Source of the DNA: Flavobacterium haoranii
GTDB taxonomy: Bacteria > Bacteroidota > Bacteroidia > Flavobacteriales > Flavobacteriaceae
Direction of reading: 5' to 3'
Assembly: GCA_003246205.1 (NCBI GenBank)
Contig: QKBC01000015.1
Coordinates: 1 to 64,000, forward strand
DNA length: 64,000 nt
The notes under the pieces are model-generated. The model searched no databases. It had not been told where the DNA came from and was given only the letters and a program-made list of their open reading frames with translations. A program made the position numbers and the translations under genes. Below, piece after piece: positions 1 through 10,451 of this stretch (its first letter is position 1; each line of letters starts with the position of its first letter).

Positions 1-3000
1 TCATTGGTGTATCCACCCGATTTTGAATATACTTTCAATCCATAACGGTTGAAGATCTCTACCTTCTTAACATTGAACCCGCTCAAATCCCAATCGTCAT
101 TCTTGTCATCTCCATTCGGAGAAACACCCTTAGGTATATCGCAATAAACCGTATCTACGTTAAAATCCAATATTGAAGTACATCCATTTGCCGTAACTTC
201 AACTTCATAATTCCCTGCAATTGTTAGTTGAACAGATACTGTTGTTCCTATAAGGTCACCACTAGCATCATACCATTGATAAGTGGAATTCTCTTCACTC
301 GATGACACAGTTGCTATATATTGTACTCCCTCACAACCGGAGACAACCGAAATCACAGGAGTTGTCGGTAAATCATTAATATCATAAGCTATTGATGAAA
401 CCTCTTGACAACCACTAGTAATATCTCTTACATAAACATAGTAACCATTACTAGGGGCTAAATCAGTAAATTCTACTGAACTTTGGAAAATTACCCCATC
501 TAAACTGTATTCATAATTAGATCCTATTGGGCTCGCTACTTCTAAAACTCCTATCGGGCTTGAACAAGTAGGTTGACTTGTTACTAAAGCTGTTGGTACA
601 GAAGGAACTGATAACATTGCATTATTACTGAATAGAGATGATGCTATTGAACTACAACTGCCATTACTTGCCGTTATTGTATAACCCGTGCCTACCGTCA
701 TTCCACTGATTACTCCGCCTGCTCCTACAATTGGACCTGACAGATTAAAAGTATACGTCAGTGTATTATCGTAATTACTGATTGTACTACTACCCTCTGC
801 ACTACAGGTTGCTGCCGTACTGCTGATCGTCGGCTGAGCCGGGGTTACCAACATCGCTGCATTGCTAAAGCTCGCTGAAGCTATTGAACTACAACTGCCG
901 TTACTTGCCGTTACTGTATAACCCGTGCCTACTGTCATTCCGCTGATTACTCCGCCTGCTCCTACACTTGGACCTGACGGACTAAAAGTATACGTCAATG
1001 TATTGTCGTAATTGCTGATCGTGCTGATCTCTTCTGAACTACAACTTGCAGCCGTACTACTGATCGTCGGTTGAGCCGGTACGCTCAACTGTGCTGCATT
1101 GCTAAAGTTCGCTGAAGCTGCCGAAGTACACGTTGCATTGCTGGCCGTTACCGTATAACTCGTGCCTACTGTCATTCCGCTGATTACTCCGCCTGCTCCT
1201 ACACTTGGGCCTGACGGATTAAAAGTATACGTCAGTGTATTGTCGTAATTGCTGATCGTACTGCTACCCTCTGCACTACAGGTTGCTGCCGTACTGCTGA
1301 TCGTCGGCTGGGCCGGGGTTACCAACATCGCTACATTGCTAAAGCTCGCTGAAGCTATTGAACTACAACTGCTATTACTTGCCGTTACCGTATAACTCGT
1401 GCCTACCGTCATTCCGCTGATTACTCCGCCTGCTCCTACAATTGGGCCTGACGGACTAAAAGTATACGTCAGTGTATTGTCGTAATTACTGATCGTACTG
1501 CTACCCTCTGCACTACAGGTTGCTGCCGTACTGCTGATCGTCGGCTGGGCCGGGGTTACCAACATTGCTGCATTGCTAAAGCTCGCTGAAACTGCCGAAG
1601 TACACGTTGCATTGCTGGCTGTTACCGTATAACCTGTTCCTACTGTCATTCCGCTGATTACTCCGCCTGCTCCTACAATTGGACCTGACGGACTAAAAGT
1701 ATACGTCAGTGTATTATCGTAATTGCTGATCGTGCTGATCTCTTCTGCACTACAGGTTGCTGTCATACTGCTGATCGTCGGTTGCGCCGGTACGCTCAAC
1801 TGTGCTGCATTGCTAAAGCTCGCTGAAGCTATCGAAGTACAAATTGCATTGCTCGCTGTTACCGTATAACCCGTGACTACTGTCATTCCGCTGATTACTC
1901 CGCCTGCTCCCACACTTGGACCTGACGGACTAAAAGTATACGTCAGTGTATTATCGTAATTACTGATCGTGCTGCTACCCTCTGCACTACAGGTTGCTGC
2001 CGTACTGCTGATCGTCGGTTGCGCCGGTACGCTCAACTGTTCTGCATTGCTAAAGCTCTCCGAAGCTATTGAACTACAACTGCTATTACTTGCCGTTACC
2101 GTATAACTCGTGCCTACCGTCATTCCGCTGATTACTCCGCCTGCTCCTACAATTGGGCCTGACGGATTAAAAGTATACGTCAGTGTATTATCGTAATTAC
2201 TGATCGTGCTGCTACCCTCTGCACTACAGGTTGCTGCCGTACTGCTGATCGTCGGTTGTACAACTGATATAATAGTAACCGTCATAGTATCAAAAACAGT
2301 ATTCGAACAACTTCCCGTTCCTGTTAATGTTAGCACTATAGTTCCTGTTACTGACGGATCTAATGTATAAGTAGACGTATAAGAAGTAGCATCAGAAAAT
2401 GTTCCGCTTGAAGCAGACCAGCTTACCGATTGAACTCCCACACCTGATCCATTAAGAGATATAGTTAAACCTTGACAAGCTGTTACATTTGTAGCCCCAG
2501 CATCTACCGATATAACTTCAACCGGTGCCTGACAACCATAATTTACATAAGTTGCATTTCCTACAGGATCAAAATTAACAGTAGCTCCGTCTGCAGAAGT
2601 ATTGTTACCAGAAGAATCCACTAATAAGGATCTATCATACGTAACGGTATCTGAACATCCTCCAAAATTTATAATTAAAGTCCTTAAGCCTGGTGTTGAA
2701 TTATAATTTACAAAATGTCCTGTGGTAGTTGTCGGATTATTTTGAAAAATAATATAAATATCTTCTGTGATGGCTCCAAAATAATTAGCTGCTACTTCAA
2801 ACTGATGGCTTGTAACTAATACTACTGTTGAATTAGCCGGTAAGGCACCTCCTGTAGGTTCAATGATAGTACCACAACCTCCAGATGCTACAACTTGAGC
2901 ATTTAACTGACTTACACTTGAAGCTGTAGTCGCATTTTGAATTAATCCCTGCCACGAATTATTGGGCCAAGTAACTGACATAGTACTTGTATTTAAAGCT

Positions 3001-3167
3001 GTAGATCCAACTTTAAATCGAACCATTTCATTTTTCCCTTCAGTTCCCGGACTACTACAAGCATCAACTAAGATACTTTCGATCTCAAAACATTGGGCAT
3101 AACTTTCCATACTACACAGGGTAAGCCCTAAAAAGACTATTACCCAATTGAACGTTTTAAACTTCAT
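1..3167 (-). CDS. T9SS type B sorting domain (gliding-motility-associated C-terminal) repeat protein, C-terminus cut by window edge
   Basis: Not in the ORF track because it has no stop inside the window. ATG at 3165-3167 (MKFKTFNWVIVFLGLTLCSMESYAQCFEIESILVDACSS, signal peptide). The same frame (checked at 3167, 699-701 and 3-5) contains the repeats and ends ...EIFNRYGLKVYSKSGGYTN, typical of the CHU_C/T9SS-B tail. Confidence 0.85.
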   Translation of the reverse strand, partial: MKFKTFNWVIVFLGLTLCSMESYAQCFEIESILVDACSSPGTEGKNEMVRFKVGSTALNTSTMSVTWPNNSWQGLIQNATTASSVSQLNAQVVASGGCGTIIEPTGGALPANSTVVLVTSHQFEVAANYFGAITEDIYIIFQNNPTTTTGHFVNYNSTPGLRTLIINFGGCSDTVTYDRSLLVDSSGNNTSADGATVNFDPVGNATYVNYGCQAPVEVISVDAGATNVTACQGLTISLNGSGVGVQSVSWSASSGTFSDATSYTSTYTLDPSVTGTIVLTLTGTGSCSNTVFDTMTVTIISVVQPTISSTAATCSAEGSSTISNYDNTLTYTFNPSGPIVGAGGVISGMTVGTSYTVTASNSSCSSIASESFSNAEQLSVPAQPTISSTAATCSAEGSSTISNYDNTLTYTFSPSGPSVGAGGVISGMTVVTGYTVTASNAICTSIASASFSNAAQLSVPAQPTISSMTATCSAEEISTISNYDNTLTYTFSPSGPIVGAGGVISGMTVGTGYTVTASNATCTSAVSASFSNAAMLVTPAQPTISSTAATCSAEGSSTISNYDNTLTYTFSPSGPIVGAGGVISGMTVGTSYTVTASNSSCSSIASASFSNVAMLVTPAQPTISSTAATCSAEGSSTISNYDNTLTYTFNPSGPSVGAGGVISGMTVGTSYTVTASNATCTSAASANFSNAAQLSVPAQPTISSTAASCSSEEISTISNYDNTLTYTFSPSGPSVGAGGVISGMTVGTGYTVTASNGSCSSIASASFSNAAMLVTPAQPTISSTAATCSAEGSSTISNYDNTLTYTFNLSGPIVGAGGVISGMTVGTGYTITASNGSCSSIASSLFSNNAMLSVPSVPTALVTSQPTCSSPIGVLEVASPIGSNYEYSLDGVIFQSSVEFTDLAPSNGYYVYVRDITSGCQEVSSIAYDINDLPTTPVISVVSGCEGVQYIATVSSSEENSTYQWYDASGDLIGTTVSVQLTIAGNYEVEVTANGCTSILDFNVDTVYCDIPKGVSPNGDDKNDDWDLSGFNVKKVEIFNRYGLKVYSKSGGYTN
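701..2256 (-). repeat. Seven tandem in-frame repeats, exact 237-bp (79-aa) period
   Basis: The motif ttcc(g/a)ctgattactccgcctgctcc(t/c)aca recurs at 701, 938, 1175, 1412, 1649, 1886 and 2123, always 237 bp apart. Encodes ...QPTISSTAATCSAEGSSTISNYDNTLTYTFSPSGPxVGAGGVISGMTVGTxYTVTASN... Confidence 0.95.
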
Positions 3168-3240
3168 AAAATAAAATTAGGGTTCCAAAAATAATAAGAT
3201 TATCTTATGGAAGTATTAAAACAACGTAATAAAATGATTA

Positions 3241-4281
3241 TTATGACTTATTTGCCAATTGCCCACAAGCCGCATCAATATCCTTTCCACGACTCCTTCT
3301 CACTTTTACTATAATATTATGATGTTCTAAAGCAGTAATATAGTTTTGAACTGCCTGCTCTGATGCTTGCTGAAACATTCCGTCATCTATCGGGTTATAT
3401 TCAATCAGGTTTACTTTACACGGAACATATTTACAAAACTTCACTAAAGCATCAATCGATCTCTTGTCGTCATTTATTCCTCTCCAAACTACATATTCAT
3501 ACGTTACTTTGCTTTTCGTTTTTTTATACCAATATTCCAAAGCTTCTCTCAAGTCTGTCAACGGAAAATTTTTAGTAAAAGGCATGATCTCATTTCTAAT
3601 TTCCTCGACCGCTGAATGTAGCGATACCGCCAACTTGAATTTGACTCCGTCATCGGCCATTTTCTTAATCATCTTTGAAATTCCGGAAGTGGAAACTGTA
3701 ATACGTTTCGGGGACATTCCCAAACCTTCCGACGAAGTGATCTTTTCAATCGCTTTCATTACATTAGGATAGTTCATCAAGGGCTCTCCCATTCCCATAA
3801 AAACAATATTTGACAAAGGATGTCCGTGATACAAACGGCTTTCACTATCGATAGCTGCTACTTGGTCGTAGATCTCATCCGGATTCAAGTTTCGCATTCT
3901 TTTTAAAGTTGCTGTAGCACAAAAATTACAATCTAAGCTACATCCCACTTGGCTCGAAACACAAGCTGTAGTTCTAGTTTCAGTCGGAATCAAAACCGAT
4001 TCAACAATCAAATCATCATGTAATCTCACTGCATTTTTAACCGTTCCATCAGAACTACGCTGCATGGTATCTACTTTTATATGATTGATCACAAAATTAG
4101 CTTCGAGCATCGCTCTGGTTTCTTTTGAAATATTAGTCATATCTTCAAAAGAATACGCTCGTTTTTGCCACAACCATTCGTATACCTGATTACCCCGAAA
4201 AGATTTATCGCCATTAGCTATAAAAAAATCGCGCAATTGTTCTTTGGTTAAAGCACGTATGTCTTTTTTCTCCGTTTGCAT
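3241..4281 (-). CDS. rlmN: 23S rRNA (adenine(2503)-C(2))-methyltransferase RlmN
   Basis: 346 aa; FRGNQVYEWLW N-terminus, radical-SAM cluster CSLDCNFCAT, GMGEPLMNYPNV. Confidence 0.93.
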   Translation of the reverse strand: MQTEKKDIRALTKEQLRDFFIANGDKSFRGNQVYEWLWQKRAYSFEDMTNISKETRAMLEANFVINHIKVDTMQRSSDGTVKNAVRLHDDLIVESVLIPTETRTTACVSSQVGCSLDCNFCATATLKRMRNLNPDEIYDQVAAIDSESRLYHGHPLSNIVFMGMGEPLMNYPNVMKAIEKITSSEGLGMSPKRITVSTSGISKMIKKMADDGVKFKLAVSLHSAVEEIRNEIMPFTKNFPLTDLREALEYWYKKTKSKVTYEYVVWRGINDDKRSIDALVKFCKYVPCKVNLIEYNPIDDGMFQQASEQAVQNYITALEHHNIIVKVRRSRGKDIDAACGQLANKS

Positions 4282-4314
4282 AGTGCAAAGGTAATAAAGT
4301 CGGTTCAGTTTTTA

Positions 4315-5898
4315 CTAAAATCTTTCTACACCAGCCCTTTTCCAGAAATAATATAATTTATTTGGTACAGATTCCGGATTTAGCAAACATCCTTCTTTAA
4401 CTTCCGGAAAAGTTTCTGCAAAAGTTTCTACTTTATTGCGTTCTACTCTTGTACTTATCACATCTCTTGTCACTTCATCCGGATGATGTAAGCCTGCGGA
4501 AGCCATTAATTCTAAAGCACTATGAACCGTTTCTTTTTGATATTGAGCTACGCGAACACTTTTTTCCTGAGGCACTAAACCTTTTACCAAATCCGGATCC
4601 TGCGTTGCTACACCTGTAGGACAAGTATTTGCATGACATTCTAAAGCCTGTATGCACCCTAAAGCCATCATCATTCCCCGAGCTGAATTACATAAATCAG
4701 CACCTAAAGATAAAGCTCTGATAATATCGAAACCGGAAACCACTTTTCCGCTGGCTATAATTTTGATCTCATTCTTTAATCCAAATCCTCTTAAACAATC
4801 ATATACAAAAGCAATGGCATCCCGAAGCGGCATCCCGACATGATCAGAATATTCAGGCGGCGCTGCACCAGTTCCTCCTTCTCCTCCATCAACTGTAATA
4901 AAATCAAAATAAGTTTTAGTTTCCACCATTGCTTTACAGATCGCTATGAACTCAGATTTATTTCCCACACACAACTTCATTCCAATCGGTTTACCTCCCG
5001 ATTTTTCACGCAATAACTTTACAAAATCCATTAATTCCAAAGGCGTACTGAATGCCGAATGCTTAGGTGGTGAAACCACATCATCTCCTTTTGTCACCAA
5101 ACGAATATGAGCTATCTCATCTGTCACTTTTGCTTTTGGTAAAATGCCTCCATGCCCCGGTTTAGCTCCTTGAGAAAACTTAATCTCAATCATCTTAACA
5201 TTATCTAAGGTTGCTCTTTTTTCGAATTCCTCAACTGAAAATTTACCATCCGGTGTACGAGTACTGAAATATCCGGTTCCTATATTCCAAACCACATCAC
5301 CGCCACTTTCCAAATGATATGGAGACAAGCCCCCTTCTCCTGTATTATGATAGAAATCTCCCTTTTTTGCTCCTGCATTCAAAGCCTGAACTGCATTCTT
5401 ACTCAACGAACCATAACTCATGGCACTAATATTAAACATACTGGCAAAATAAGGTTGGCTACATTGAGAAGAACCGATCTTTATTCTCGGATTCTCTGCT
5501 AATTTGTTAAACGGAAGTGCATTCATACTATGATTGATCCATTCGTAACCTACATCATAAACATCTAATTGTGTCCCGAAAGGTTTGTTTGCCGAAACAC
5601 TTTTACTTCTTTGATAGATCATACCTCTTTCCAAACGATTAAAAGGTTTACCTGCAGTATCTGTCTCAATGAAATACTGCCGCATTTCAGGACCAATTTC
5701 CTCCAATAAGTATCGTACTCGCCCTAAAAGCGGGAAATTATTCCTAATAGTATGTTTAGACTGATACATATCGTATAATCCCATTAAAATCAAAGGTCCA
5801 AAGATGAGTAATAACAATAAAAATTTCAGGTTAACATAACCCAAAATTGCAATTATCGATAAAGATGTGATTGAAAAAACAAGAAAAGCTTTTCGCAT
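4315..5898 (-). CDS. FMN-binding glutamate synthase family protein
   Basis: 527 aa with N-terminal TM segments; GEGGLSPYHLE, SQGAKPGHGGILPKAKV, DGGEGGTGAAPPEYSDHVGMPLRDA, CHANTCPTGVATQDP are GltB-like FMN/synthase-domain signatures. Confidence 0.88.
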   Translation of the reverse strand: MRKAFLVFSITSLSIIAILGYVNLKFLLLLLIFGPLILMGLYDMYQSKHTIRNNFPLLGRVRYLLEEIGPEMRQYFIETDTAGKPFNRLERGMIYQRSKSVSANKPFGTQLDVYDVGYEWINHSMNALPFNKLAENPRIKIGSSQCSQPYFASMFNISAMSYGSLSKNAVQALNAGAKKGDFYHNTGEGGLSPYHLESGGDVVWNIGTGYFSTRTPDGKFSVEEFEKRATLDNVKMIEIKFSQGAKPGHGGILPKAKVTDEIAHIRLVTKGDDVVSPPKHSAFSTPLELMDFVKLLREKSGGKPIGMKLCVGNKSEFIAICKAMVETKTYFDFITVDGGEGGTGAAPPEYSDHVGMPLRDAIAFVYDCLRGFGLKNEIKIIASGKVVSGFDIIRALSLGADLCNSARGMMMALGCIQALECHANTCPTGVATQDPDLVKGLVPQEKSVRVAQYQKETVHSALELMASAGLHHPDEVTRDVISTRVERNKVETFAETFPEVKEGCLLNPESVPNKLYYFWKRAGVERF

Positions 5899-5986
5899 TT
5901 TGTTGAGTTTGAATTTGAGTAAAAATATTAAATCTAAATGATGTAATGAAAGGGAATTTGTAATTTTGCCTAAAAATCATCAGAAC

Positions 5987-6628
5987 ATGCACTTTATTTC
6001 GGAAGAATTAGAACATTATGTAGCGCAACATTCGGAAAATGAACCGGAATTATTAGCAAAGCTTAACAAAGAAACCCACCAGAAAATTTTACAGCCACGA
6101 ATGATCAGCGGTCACTTTCAGGGCAGGGTTTTGAGTATGCTTTCTAAAATTATGCAACCTAAGCATATTTTGGAAATAGGAACTTATACTGGTTATGCAA
6201 CACTTTGTTTAGCTGAAGGCTTACCAAAAGATGGTACTTTAGACACCATTGATAACAATGAAGAATTGTATGATTTCCAAAAAAAATATTTTGATGCTTC
6301 AGAATACAAGGATCAGATTTTCCAACATTTAGGAAATGCATTAGACATCATTCCTTCATTAAATAAGAAATTCGATTTGGTTTTTATCGATGCTGACAAG
6401 CAGAATTATATCAATTACTTCCACATGATTCTTCCCATGATGAACAAAGGCGGTATCATACTTAGCGACAATGTTTTATGGAGCGGTAAAATTCTTGAAG
6501 AGGTAAAATCTAATGATAAATCAACTCTTATTCTTTTAGAATATAACAAACTGCTGAAAGAAGACCCTCGAGTAGAAACGGTTCTGCTTCCTATCCGCGA
6601 TGGTTTAACGGTTAGTCGGGTAGTTTAA
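5987..6628 (+). CDS. O-methyltransferase (class I SAM-dependent)
   Basis: ILEIGTYTGYATLCLAEGLPKDGTLDTID, DLVFIDADKQNY. Track start is a TTG at 5966; ATG at 5987 (MHFISEELEHYV) is more likely. Confidence 0.87.
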   Translation: MHFISEELEHYVAQHSENEPELLAKLNKETHQKILQPRMISGHFQGRVLSMLSKIMQPKHILEIGTYTGYATLCLAEGLPKDGTLDTIDNNEELYDFQKKYFDASEYKDQIFQHLGNALDIIPSLNKKFDLVFIDADKQNYINYFHMILPMMNKGGIILSDNVLWSGKILEEVKSNDKSTLILLEYNKLLKEDPRVETVLLPIRDGLTVSRVV

Positions 6629-7187
6629 AACGTTCACCGGTTCGTTTTTGAAACAACTGATACAATTTAAAGAAGACTGCTCCAAAAGTAGCTCCGAAAA
6701 CATAACCTGTTAAGATATCTCCCGGAAAATGTAGTCCTAAATAAATACGGCTATACGCAAATATTAACGGAAACAAAAACAATAAAAAGGCATATTTATA
6801 ATATCTTCTAAGAATAAGCACTATAAACATTGTACTGGCCATTGAACTAGCAGCATGCCCTGAAAAGAAACTATAGGAATTTCTGTGAACTACGATTCGT
6901 ATAAAATCTTTTATTTCCGGATCGTTACAAGGACGTAAGCGTTGGAAATGGCTTTTGAACACATTAGTGATCTGGTCTGTAAAAGTAATTAACACTGCCA
7001 GAAACAAAACAATAATCCCTAAATTTTTCCAGCCTACTTTTCTTTGCATTGCATAAAAAATCAATAAGAAAATAGGTGTCCAATAAAATTGTTTGGTAAT
7101 GATTTCCCAAAAGGGATCAAAAGCTTCCGAACCTAATCCATTTAAGTAAACGAATAATTCTTTGTCAAGAGAAAGGATATGTTCCAA
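6612..7187 (-). CDS. Phosphatase PAP2 family protein
   Basis: KSHFQRLRPC ... SFFSGHAASSMAS ... RIYLGLHFPGDILTGYVFG: three-part PAP2 signature. Confidence 0.88.
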   Translation of the reverse strand: MEHILSLDKELFVYLNGLGSEAFDPFWEIITKQFYWTPIFLLIFYAMQRKVGWKNLGIIVLFLAVLITFTDQITNVFKSHFQRLRPCNDPEIKDFIRIVVHRNSYSFFSGHAASSMASTMFIVLILRRYYKYAFLLFLFPLIFAYSRIYLGLHFPGDILTGYVFGATFGAVFFKLYQLFQKRTGERFKLPD

Positions 7188-7535
7188 TTAAAGTTGTCTT
7201 TTTATAGGTCCGGTCATATTTTCAATATCTTCTTTTGCCTGCTGAATAGGCTTTTCGATATCTGAAGTAATATTGCTTAACGGATTAACTGATTTATTAA
7301 TTTCTTCTTTCGCCTTTTTTATTTCATCTGTAATACCTCCGGTTAGTGAATTCATATCTAAACCGGTATCTTTAGTTCCTTTTTGAATTTCACTTTTAAT
7401 CTCATTGGTTGCATTTTTAATTTGCGCCATTCCCTTACCTAAAGAACGTGCAAATTCCGGAATCTTATCAGACCCGAAAAGCATTAATACCACAAAAATG
7501 ATAAAAATAAGCTCGCTTCCACCAATTCCAAACAT
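7188..7535 (-). CDS. tatA: Twin-arginine translocase TatA/TatE family subunit
   Basis: MFGIGGSELIFIIFVVLMLFGSDKIPEFARSLGKGMAQIKNA followed by an amphipathic charged tail. Confidence 0.88.
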   Translation of the reverse strand: MFGIGGSELIFIIFVVLMLFGSDKIPEFARSLGKGMAQIKNATNEIKSEIQKGTKDTGLDMNSLTGGITDEIKKAKEEINKSVNPLSNITSDIEKPIQQAKEDIENMTGPIKRQL

Positions 7536-7594
7536 TTTCTTTTCTTTTTAGTAGAACAAATGTACAAAGAATAAATAACAAAATTGTGTTAAAA

Positions 7595-7648
7595 AAAAGT
7601 CATCCTAAAGGATTTACGAAATGTAAAAAACACTTTAGGATGACTTTT
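7595..7648 (-). terminator. Intrinsic terminator of the M1 peptidase gene (minus strand)
   Basis: Perfect 16-bp inverted repeat AAAAGTCATCCTAAAG (7595-7610) / CTTTAGGATGACTTTT (7633-7648), 22-nt loop, followed on the minus strand by a T run. Confidence 0.75.
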
Positions 7649-7666
7649 CAAAAATGATAAAACTTT

Positions 7667-9934
7667 TTATTTTTTATCTAATTCATCAAATTTTGAAGGT
7701 AACTCTTCTTTTGGCCACATATTATTTGAAACATCAATATCTGCTGTTTCCAAATTCGGGTCTAATTGAATTTTTACAATTTTTTTATCGGTTGCAAAAA
7801 CTCTTTTAGCAGTTTCATTGTTTCTTCTCCAAATTTGCGCCGGAAATGTATGCATCTCAGTTGATCCATCTTCAAAATGCAATTCGGCAATAATCGGCAT
7901 GATCATTCCTCCCGGTTTTTCAAATTCAACTTCATAGAAATATTTCGGTGCTTTTTTCAAAGCAGCTCTTTCTTCTGTAGTAAGATTTTTATCCAAATAA
8001 TCTTCTAAAATCTGAACATCTTTAATCTCGAACGGCTTTTTAGTTGCCGGATTAAATTCTTTATGTGTTTCGTCTACCAAATAAATAAAAGGCCCCATAT
8101 CACGTAAAAATCTTCCTCTACGTGCTGCAAAATTTTTCATTTCCTCTGTAGGCTCTAAAGAAACATAATATTGTTTTACATCTTTAACTCCTAAATCCAC
8201 ATAGTCTGTAGAATAGAACCATCCTCTCCAGAACCAATCTAAATCTACTGCCGAAGCATCTTCCATAGTTCTAAAGAAATCTTCCGGTGTAGGATGTTTG
8301 AATTTCCAACGGTTTGCATACGTTTTAAAAGCATAATCAAACAATTCATGTCCCATGATTGTTTCTCTCAAAATATTTAAACCTGTTGCCGGTTTACCGT
8401 AAGCATTATTTCCGAATTGGAAAATATTTTCAGAGTTAGACATAATAGGCGTTATAAAATCTTGATTCCCTTTCATATAAGGCACAATCTTATCAGCCGG
8501 ACCTCTATCTAAAGGAAAATTAGGATCAAATGATTTTTCAGCTAAAAATTCTAAAAATGTGTTCAATCCTTCATCCATCCAAGTCCATTGTCTTTCGTCT
8601 GAATTCACGATCATCGGGAAGAAATTGTGTCCTACCTCATGGATAATTACACCTAACATTCCATATTTTACTCTATCTGTATAGTTTCCGTCTTTATCCG
8701 GACGCCCAAAGTTCCAACAAATCATCGGATATTCCATTCCCTGATCCTGAGCAGAAACGGATACGGCTTTCGGATATGGAAAATCAAACGTGTAATGAGA
8801 ATATGTTTTTAATGTATGCGCTACAGCTCTTGTTGAATATTCACCCCAAAGCGGATTCGCTTCTTTAGGATATAATGAAATAGCCATTGGTGTTGTGGTT
8901 TCCAACTTTACTGCCATTGCATCTAGAATAAATTTTCTGGATGTTGAGAACCCGAAATCACGAACACTTTTCGCTTTAAACTTCCAAGTTTTCTTTTTAT
9001 CTGAAAACCCTTTTTCTGTTTGTTCTGCTTCAGCCTGCGTTACAATAACTACAGGTTTATCATAGGTCTTTTTCGCTAATTCCCAACGATCTTGTTGTTC
9101 CTTAGTGAACACATCTTTACGGTTTTGCAATTCTCCGGTAGCTTCCATAATATGATCTGCCGGAACGGTAATATTTACTTCAAAATCTCCGAATGTCAAG
9201 GCAAATTCTCCTCTTCCCCAAAACTGCATATTTTGCCAGCCTTCCACATCATTGTAAACTGCCATTCTCGGATAAAACTGTGCAATTACATACAAACGGT
9301 TTCCGTCTTCAAATTGCTCATAACCTGAACGTCCGCCGTCAATCAAATAATTGTTAATGTTGTACCACCACTTGATAGAAAATGAAATTTTATCTCCTGC
9401 TTTTAAAGGCTGAGCTAAATTAATACGCATCATGGTTTGATTGATGGTATAGCTCATTGCATTTCCTTTGGCATCTTTTACATAATCAATATGAAAACCT
9501 CCTTGAAAAGGTTCTTCCATAAACTGCTTTGCAAAATGATCAGGGGTTAATGCCGGACTCATTCTTTGGCTTTCCACCAATGGTGTTTTTGACTCCGGAG
9601 CACGCATATTCTGATCTAACTGTACCCACAAATATTCTAAATTTTCAGGGGAATTATTATGATATGTAATAGTCTCTGTACCGAAAAGCTTAGTATTCTT
9701 ATCGTCTAGCTCTACATTCATTTTATAATCAGCCTTTTGCTGATAGTAAGCTGGTCCCGGAGCTCCTGATGCTGTTCTGAACATATTCGGGGTTGCCATC
9801 TCTTCATACATTTGACGAAACTTATTTTCGTTATAATGTCTGGGTTCTCTTTTTTCTTCTGTTTTAGTTTCCTGTGCTATAGTAACTGAGGCTATGAAAA
9901 CTAAAGCAGCTGAAAATAAAAAGTTCTTTTTCAT
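7667..9934 (-). CDS. M1 family metallopeptidase
   Basis: 755 aa, signal peptide, HEVGHNFFPMIVNSDERQWTWMDEGLNTFLEFLAE (HExxH...E zinc site). Confidence 0.9.
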   Translation of the reverse strand: MKKNFLFSAALVFIASVTIAQETKTEEKREPRHYNENKFRQMYEEMATPNMFRTASGAPGPAYYQQKADYKMNVELDDKNTKLFGTETITYHNNSPENLEYLWVQLDQNMRAPESKTPLVESQRMSPALTPDHFAKQFMEEPFQGGFHIDYVKDAKGNAMSYTINQTMMRINLAQPLKAGDKISFSIKWWYNINNYLIDGGRSGYEQFEDGNRLYVIAQFYPRMAVYNDVEGWQNMQFWGRGEFALTFGDFEVNITVPADHIMEATGELQNRKDVFTKEQQDRWELAKKTYDKPVVIVTQAEAEQTEKGFSDKKKTWKFKAKSVRDFGFSTSRKFILDAMAVKLETTTPMAISLYPKEANPLWGEYSTRAVAHTLKTYSHYTFDFPYPKAVSVSAQDQGMEYPMICWNFGRPDKDGNYTDRVKYGMLGVIIHEVGHNFFPMIVNSDERQWTWMDEGLNTFLEFLAEKSFDPNFPLDRGPADKIVPYMKGNQDFITPIMSNSENIFQFGNNAYGKPATGLNILRETIMGHELFDYAFKTYANRWKFKHPTPEDFFRTMEDASAVDLDWFWRGWFYSTDYVDLGVKDVKQYYVSLEPTEEMKNFAARRGRFLRDMGPFIYLVDETHKEFNPATKKPFEIKDVQILEDYLDKNLTTEERAALKKAPKYFYEVEFEKPGGMIMPIIAELHFEDGSTEMHTFPAQIWRRNNETAKRVFATDKKIVKIQLDPNLETADIDVSNNMWPKEELPSKFDELDKK

Positions 9935-9944
9935 CTTTAAAAAA

Positions 9945-10451
9945 TTAATATTCTATATGGGCTGTTTTATCACTCAATGTCAACAAAAAGCTTTTCTTAA
10001 CGTTATTAATATTGGTGTGTACAATATTTTGCTGTTCTGAAAAAAACTCTGTTAACAAACTGTTGTAAAGGTCGAAAGTAGTTATTTTTTCAGAATAATC
10101 GACTTTAAGATAGCAAATTAACACATCATCTTCATATTCAGAACCTAAAAAGGCTAATTTCTCTTCTTTGTGATTCACTAAAACCGACATCTTTTCAATT
10201 ATATACTGTGCTATTAGCTCTTTCGCTTTGGGAGATTCCTGTCGGGTTGCCAGGTTTAGCTTTTGGTGGTATTTTTTATCCAGTACTTTTTCCAAATCGT
10301 CAATAAAAATCCGGGATGATATTTCAATTCTTCCTTTTGATTGATTATAATCAATTTGGGTTACTGACACATAGAATTTGTGTAAAACACCAAATGACAG
10401 CAACACTACAGCAACACAAAAAACAGCAATTAGTATTCTATTTTTTTTCAT
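9945..10451 (-). CDS. DUF6702-like conserved exported protein
   Basis: 168 aa, N-terminal TM, LHKFYVSVTQIDYNQSKGRIEISSRIFIDDLEK; sits next to the M1 peptidase as commonly seen in Flavobacteriia. Confidence 0.65.
   Translation of the reverse strand: MKKNRILIAVFCVAVVLLSFGVLHKFYVSVTQIDYNQSKGRIEISSRIFIDDLEKVLDKKYHQKLNLATRQESPKAKELIAQYIIEKMSVLVNHKEEKLAFLGSEYEDDVLICYLKVDYSEKITTFDLYNSLLTEFFSEQQNIVHTNINNVKKSFLLTLSDKTAHIEY

Noticed and set aside
701-2256. Regular repeats at 237-bp spacing as a CRISPR array
   Set aside because: The repeats are long, contiguous and in frame within one CDS, with no short repeat/unique spacer structure.
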